Of a DNA stretch of 64,000 bases, positions 62,504 through 64,000 are shown in pieces (the first letter of the stretch is position 1; the number at the start of each line of letters is the position of its first letter). Both the position numbers and the translations under genes were made by a program. The stretch covers positions 1 to 64,000 of the forward strand of contig JAEESO010000003.1 in assembly GCA_016286385.1 (NCBI GenBank). The letters are read 5' to 3'. Below the pieces are notes generated by a model. The model saw nothing but the letters and a program-made list of their open reading frames with translations. It did no database searches and was not told the origin of the DNA. Source of the DNA: Bacteroidales bacterium (GTDB lineage: Bacteria > Bacteroidota > Bacteroidia > Bacteroidales > UBA932).

Positions 62504-62947
62504 TTACAAAGATACAAAAAAAACTGCTGTATACTCCTCAGGTGTCATAACAGAAGGGCATCTCCAGTCTTTAAGCAATGAAGATGTTATCTTGAAGTCT
62601 TTGGGGTTATGAGTCAGAATACAATTACACCCCGCCGAGACAGCGCATTGCGCCTGAAAGATATCTTCAATATCCGGTCCGTCCAGAAACAGTGACTTGT
62701 CAAACTGTTCCCCATCCATCGGCAAAACTTTTATTATGGAGGATAACTGCTTGAGGGTTATGACTTTCTCAACGTTTGAAAAAGCCTTCCTGAGGATATA
62801 AGCGATGTTTGCCATAGTAAGAAAAGAGGTGCATAACTCCACCTTGCCGTCATCTCCTCTCTGAAGAATCTCAAGGCACGGCTGGTAATTGCCCCTTTCA
62901 AGTATTATATCCAGGATAATATTTGTATCCAGAAAGAGTCTGTCCAT
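62504..62947 (-). CDS. PIN-domain ribonuclease toxin
   Basis: 147 residues from the ATG at 62947. LFLDTNIILDIILERG carries the first acidic pair of the PIN fold; further acidic residues in GPDIEDIFQAQCA and LTHNPKDF. Likely an RNase toxin of a VapBC-type pair. Its start overlaps the antitoxin stop (TGATG), the standard order antitoxin-toxin. Confidence 0.88.
   Translation of the reverse strand: MDRLFLDTNIILDIILERGNYQPCLEILQRGDDGKVELCTSFLTMANIAYILRKAFSNVEKVITLKQLSSIIKVLPMDGEQFDKSLFLDGPDIEDIFQAQCAVSAGCNCILTHNPKDFKITSSLLKDWRCPSVMTPEEYTAVFFVSL
62507..62514 (-). promoter_or_regulatory. -7 box of dnaX
   Basis: Minus-strand TATCTTTG, overlapping the last codons of the PIN gene and 6 bases from the dnaX ATG. 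Confidence 0.65.
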
Positions 62948-63213
62948 CACTTTGACAATATATACATTGCTCTGTCATCGTTAGGATCGATGCTGTCAAG
63001 GACCCTTTTTGCAATGCCCACAAGGCCGATTACCCTAGGGCTTGTCACAGATTTTGGAATAGCAGGCGCACGCTTTTGAGATTCCTCTTTCAGTAGCGTC
63101 TCAATGTATTGTTTCAAGGACACTCCTTTTCCCCTGGCTTGAACAGTCAGGGCTTCAAACACGGAAGGATCAAGGTCAATAAGTTTGCGTCTTTTTTGAG
63201 TTACCGTCTGCAT
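62947..63213 (-). CDS. Antitoxin partner of the PIN toxin
   Basis: 88 residues from the ATG at 63213; an in-frame upstream start would lie above the promoter box. The N-terminal KRRKLIDLDPSVFEALTVQA followed by RGKGVSLKQYIETLLKEE looks like a ribbon-helix-helix DNA-binding domain; the C-terminal half should bind the toxin. Promoter TATCTTTG at 63226-63233, with AT repeats around it that could be the operator. Confidence 0.82.
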   Translation of the reverse strand: MQTVTQKRRKLIDLDPSVFEALTVQARGKGVSLKQYIETLLKEESQKRAPAIPKSVTSPRVIGLVGIAKRVLDSIDPNDDRAMYILSK

Positions 63214-63225
63214 ATATACTTTTTG

Positions 63226-63233
63226 CAAAGATA
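63226..63233 (-). promoter_or_regulatory. -7 box of the PIN toxin-antitoxin pair
   Basis: Minus-strand TATCTTTG within an AT-repeat tract (ATATATATAT), 12 bases before the antitoxin ATG. Autorepression by the antitoxin is expected from the family. Confidence 0.7.
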
Positions 63234-63259
63234 TATATATTTCTGTCAAAAAACAATAA

Positions 63260-63297
63260 AAAAAGGGCTGCCCTGTAATGAGTCAACCCTTTTTTCG
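63260..63297 (-). terminator. Terminator of the truncated gene at the right edge
   Basis: Minus strand: AAAAAGGGTTG pairs with CAGCCCTTTTT around ACTCATTACAGGG, then Ts. It separates 63315-64000 from the toxin-antitoxin pair. Confidence 0.8.
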
Positions 63298-63314
63298 ATA
63301 TTATTATAGTCCAA

Positions 63315-64000
63315 TTAAAGGGCTATACTTTGTTTTGCTGTCTTCTGAGTCTTGTTTGAGGCGCTTGCTTTAACATACTCCATTAGAGTATCGGAACGGG
63401 CGGAGAGTACAACGGTCTGAGGTTTCGCAGAACTATTAACACTCTTCTTAACCTTCTTGGAAGGCTTTACAGGTGATGACTGACCGTTGTTTGCTGTAAT
63501 ATCAGCCGGCAACTCGAACATCTGAGCCAAGTCATAAACATCCTCATCGCCTACACCGTACAAGGTGAAACCTATGAAATCGCCATAGGTGGCGTTGGAA
63601 GTCAGAGGAATCAACGTTGCAGCGTTTCCGGAGAGAACAGCATACGCAACCGGAACTCCGTCACCCCAATAATAAACAGTCTCATTGTACAGAATATTAC
63701 CGTACAGAGCAACATCTACGTCTATATATTCAGGCTCGTCAGTATCAGAAACATCGATAGAAACAGTAGCCACGCCATCCTGCTCAGAGAGAACGAATGC
63801 GTCTGAATCATAGTCGTACTGGGCAGCGAAGCTGAAAGGTGTTCCACCGATACCGGTCACCTCATATGTGTAACCCTCGACGGCAGGAGAAACAGTCCAT
63901 ACTTCTTCACCCACATTCCAACTGCCAATCCACTTATTGTAGGCATTGATATCGGTAGGAGCTTTGTCCAATACTTTGCCAAGAAGGCTTGTAAGGTTAG
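63315..64000 (-). CDS. C-terminal part of a secreted/lipoprotein-like gene (cut by window edge)
   Basis: The frame is open to the window end; at least 228 residues. The part seen begins LTSLLGKVLDKAPTDINAYN and continues KWIGSWNVGEEVWTVSPAVEG, a pattern of small beta-rich Bacteroidales surface lipoproteins. The C-terminus is lysine/serine-rich (KPSKKVKKSVNSSAK). No family recognised. The 5' end lies outside. Confidence 0.7.
   Translation of the reverse strand, partial: NLTSLLGKVLDKAPTDINAYNKWIGSWNVGEEVWTVSPAVEGYTYEVTGIGGTPFSFAAQYDYDSDAFVLSEQDGVATVSIDVSDTDEPEYIDVDVALYGNILYNETVYYWGDGVPVAYAVLSGNAATLIPLTSNATYGDFIGFTLYGVGDEDVYDLAQMFELPADITANNGQSSPVKPSKKVKKSVNSSAKPQTVVLSARSDTLMEYVKASASNKTQKTAKQSIAL

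Overview
The window looks like a chromosomal segment from a member of the Bacteroidales (phylum Bacteroidota), GC roughly 50-55% by eye. The evidence is the promoter grammar (TANNTTTG -7 boxes, several with TTTG exactly 19 bases upstream), the near absence of Shine-Dalgarno sequences except before rpsU, and family-specific gene forms: a DksA-like protein without its zinc cysteines, a long IleRS, and a fused glycogen synthase/phosphorylase. Finer placement (uncultured gut Bacteroidales or Rikenellaceae-like) is a guess.

Layout: 1-5853 holds tRNA-Ser, an ileS-dksA-lspA operon, and the divergent cvpA-tsaB pair. 5954-8030 is greA-HIT-thioredoxin-like. 8217-21346 is one long leftward operon, xseA-xseB-glgB-debranching enzyme-GT4-GH57-glycogen synthase/phosphorylase fusion-ribF. 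21526-26938 holds an acyltransferase, nadE, der, a small Cys-rich membrane protein, prs and engB. 26989-30060 has tadA, a DJ-1/PfpI protein, alr and a zinc metallopeptidase. 30274-34866 has rng, a 29-residue bS22/mS38-like protein, hup and lon. 34870-37619 is a rightward run: ung, coaD, a double-thioredoxin secreted protein and a ribbon-helix-helix protein. tRNA-Gln, lnt, a PASTA protein, rluD, an outer-membrane beta-barrel, ruvC, serS, rpmA and rplU follow.

The accessory part is 46899-55919. A secreted 2,152-residue RHS/YD-repeat protein ends in a variable domain with a permuted papain-like look. It is followed by a four-TM putative immunity gene, then an orphan cassette that repeats the RHS junction (152 bp, 88% identical) and carries a different, metzincin-like C-terminus (HEIGHTLGMSD), then two further membrane-anchored candidate immunity genes. 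This is the architecture of a polymorphic toxin locus with a stored spare warhead. The sequence turns visibly AT-rich after the junction. The remainder (56068-63971) holds an AAA ATPase with an EF-hand/TM partner, rpsU with a strong SD, lptB, dnaX, a PIN toxin-antitoxin pair and a truncated lipoprotein-like gene.

Three cross-cutting signals stand out. First, the heptamer GGCCGAT/ATCGGCC occurs about 100 times by hand count, split almost evenly between strands, roughly ten times the expected number; it resembles an uptake-sequence or HIP1-like signal. Second, several families of dispersed intergenic hairpin repeats are present, including a 127-bp inverted pair around alr and its neighbour. Third, two palindromic repeats sit in frame inside genes (ribF, rluD).
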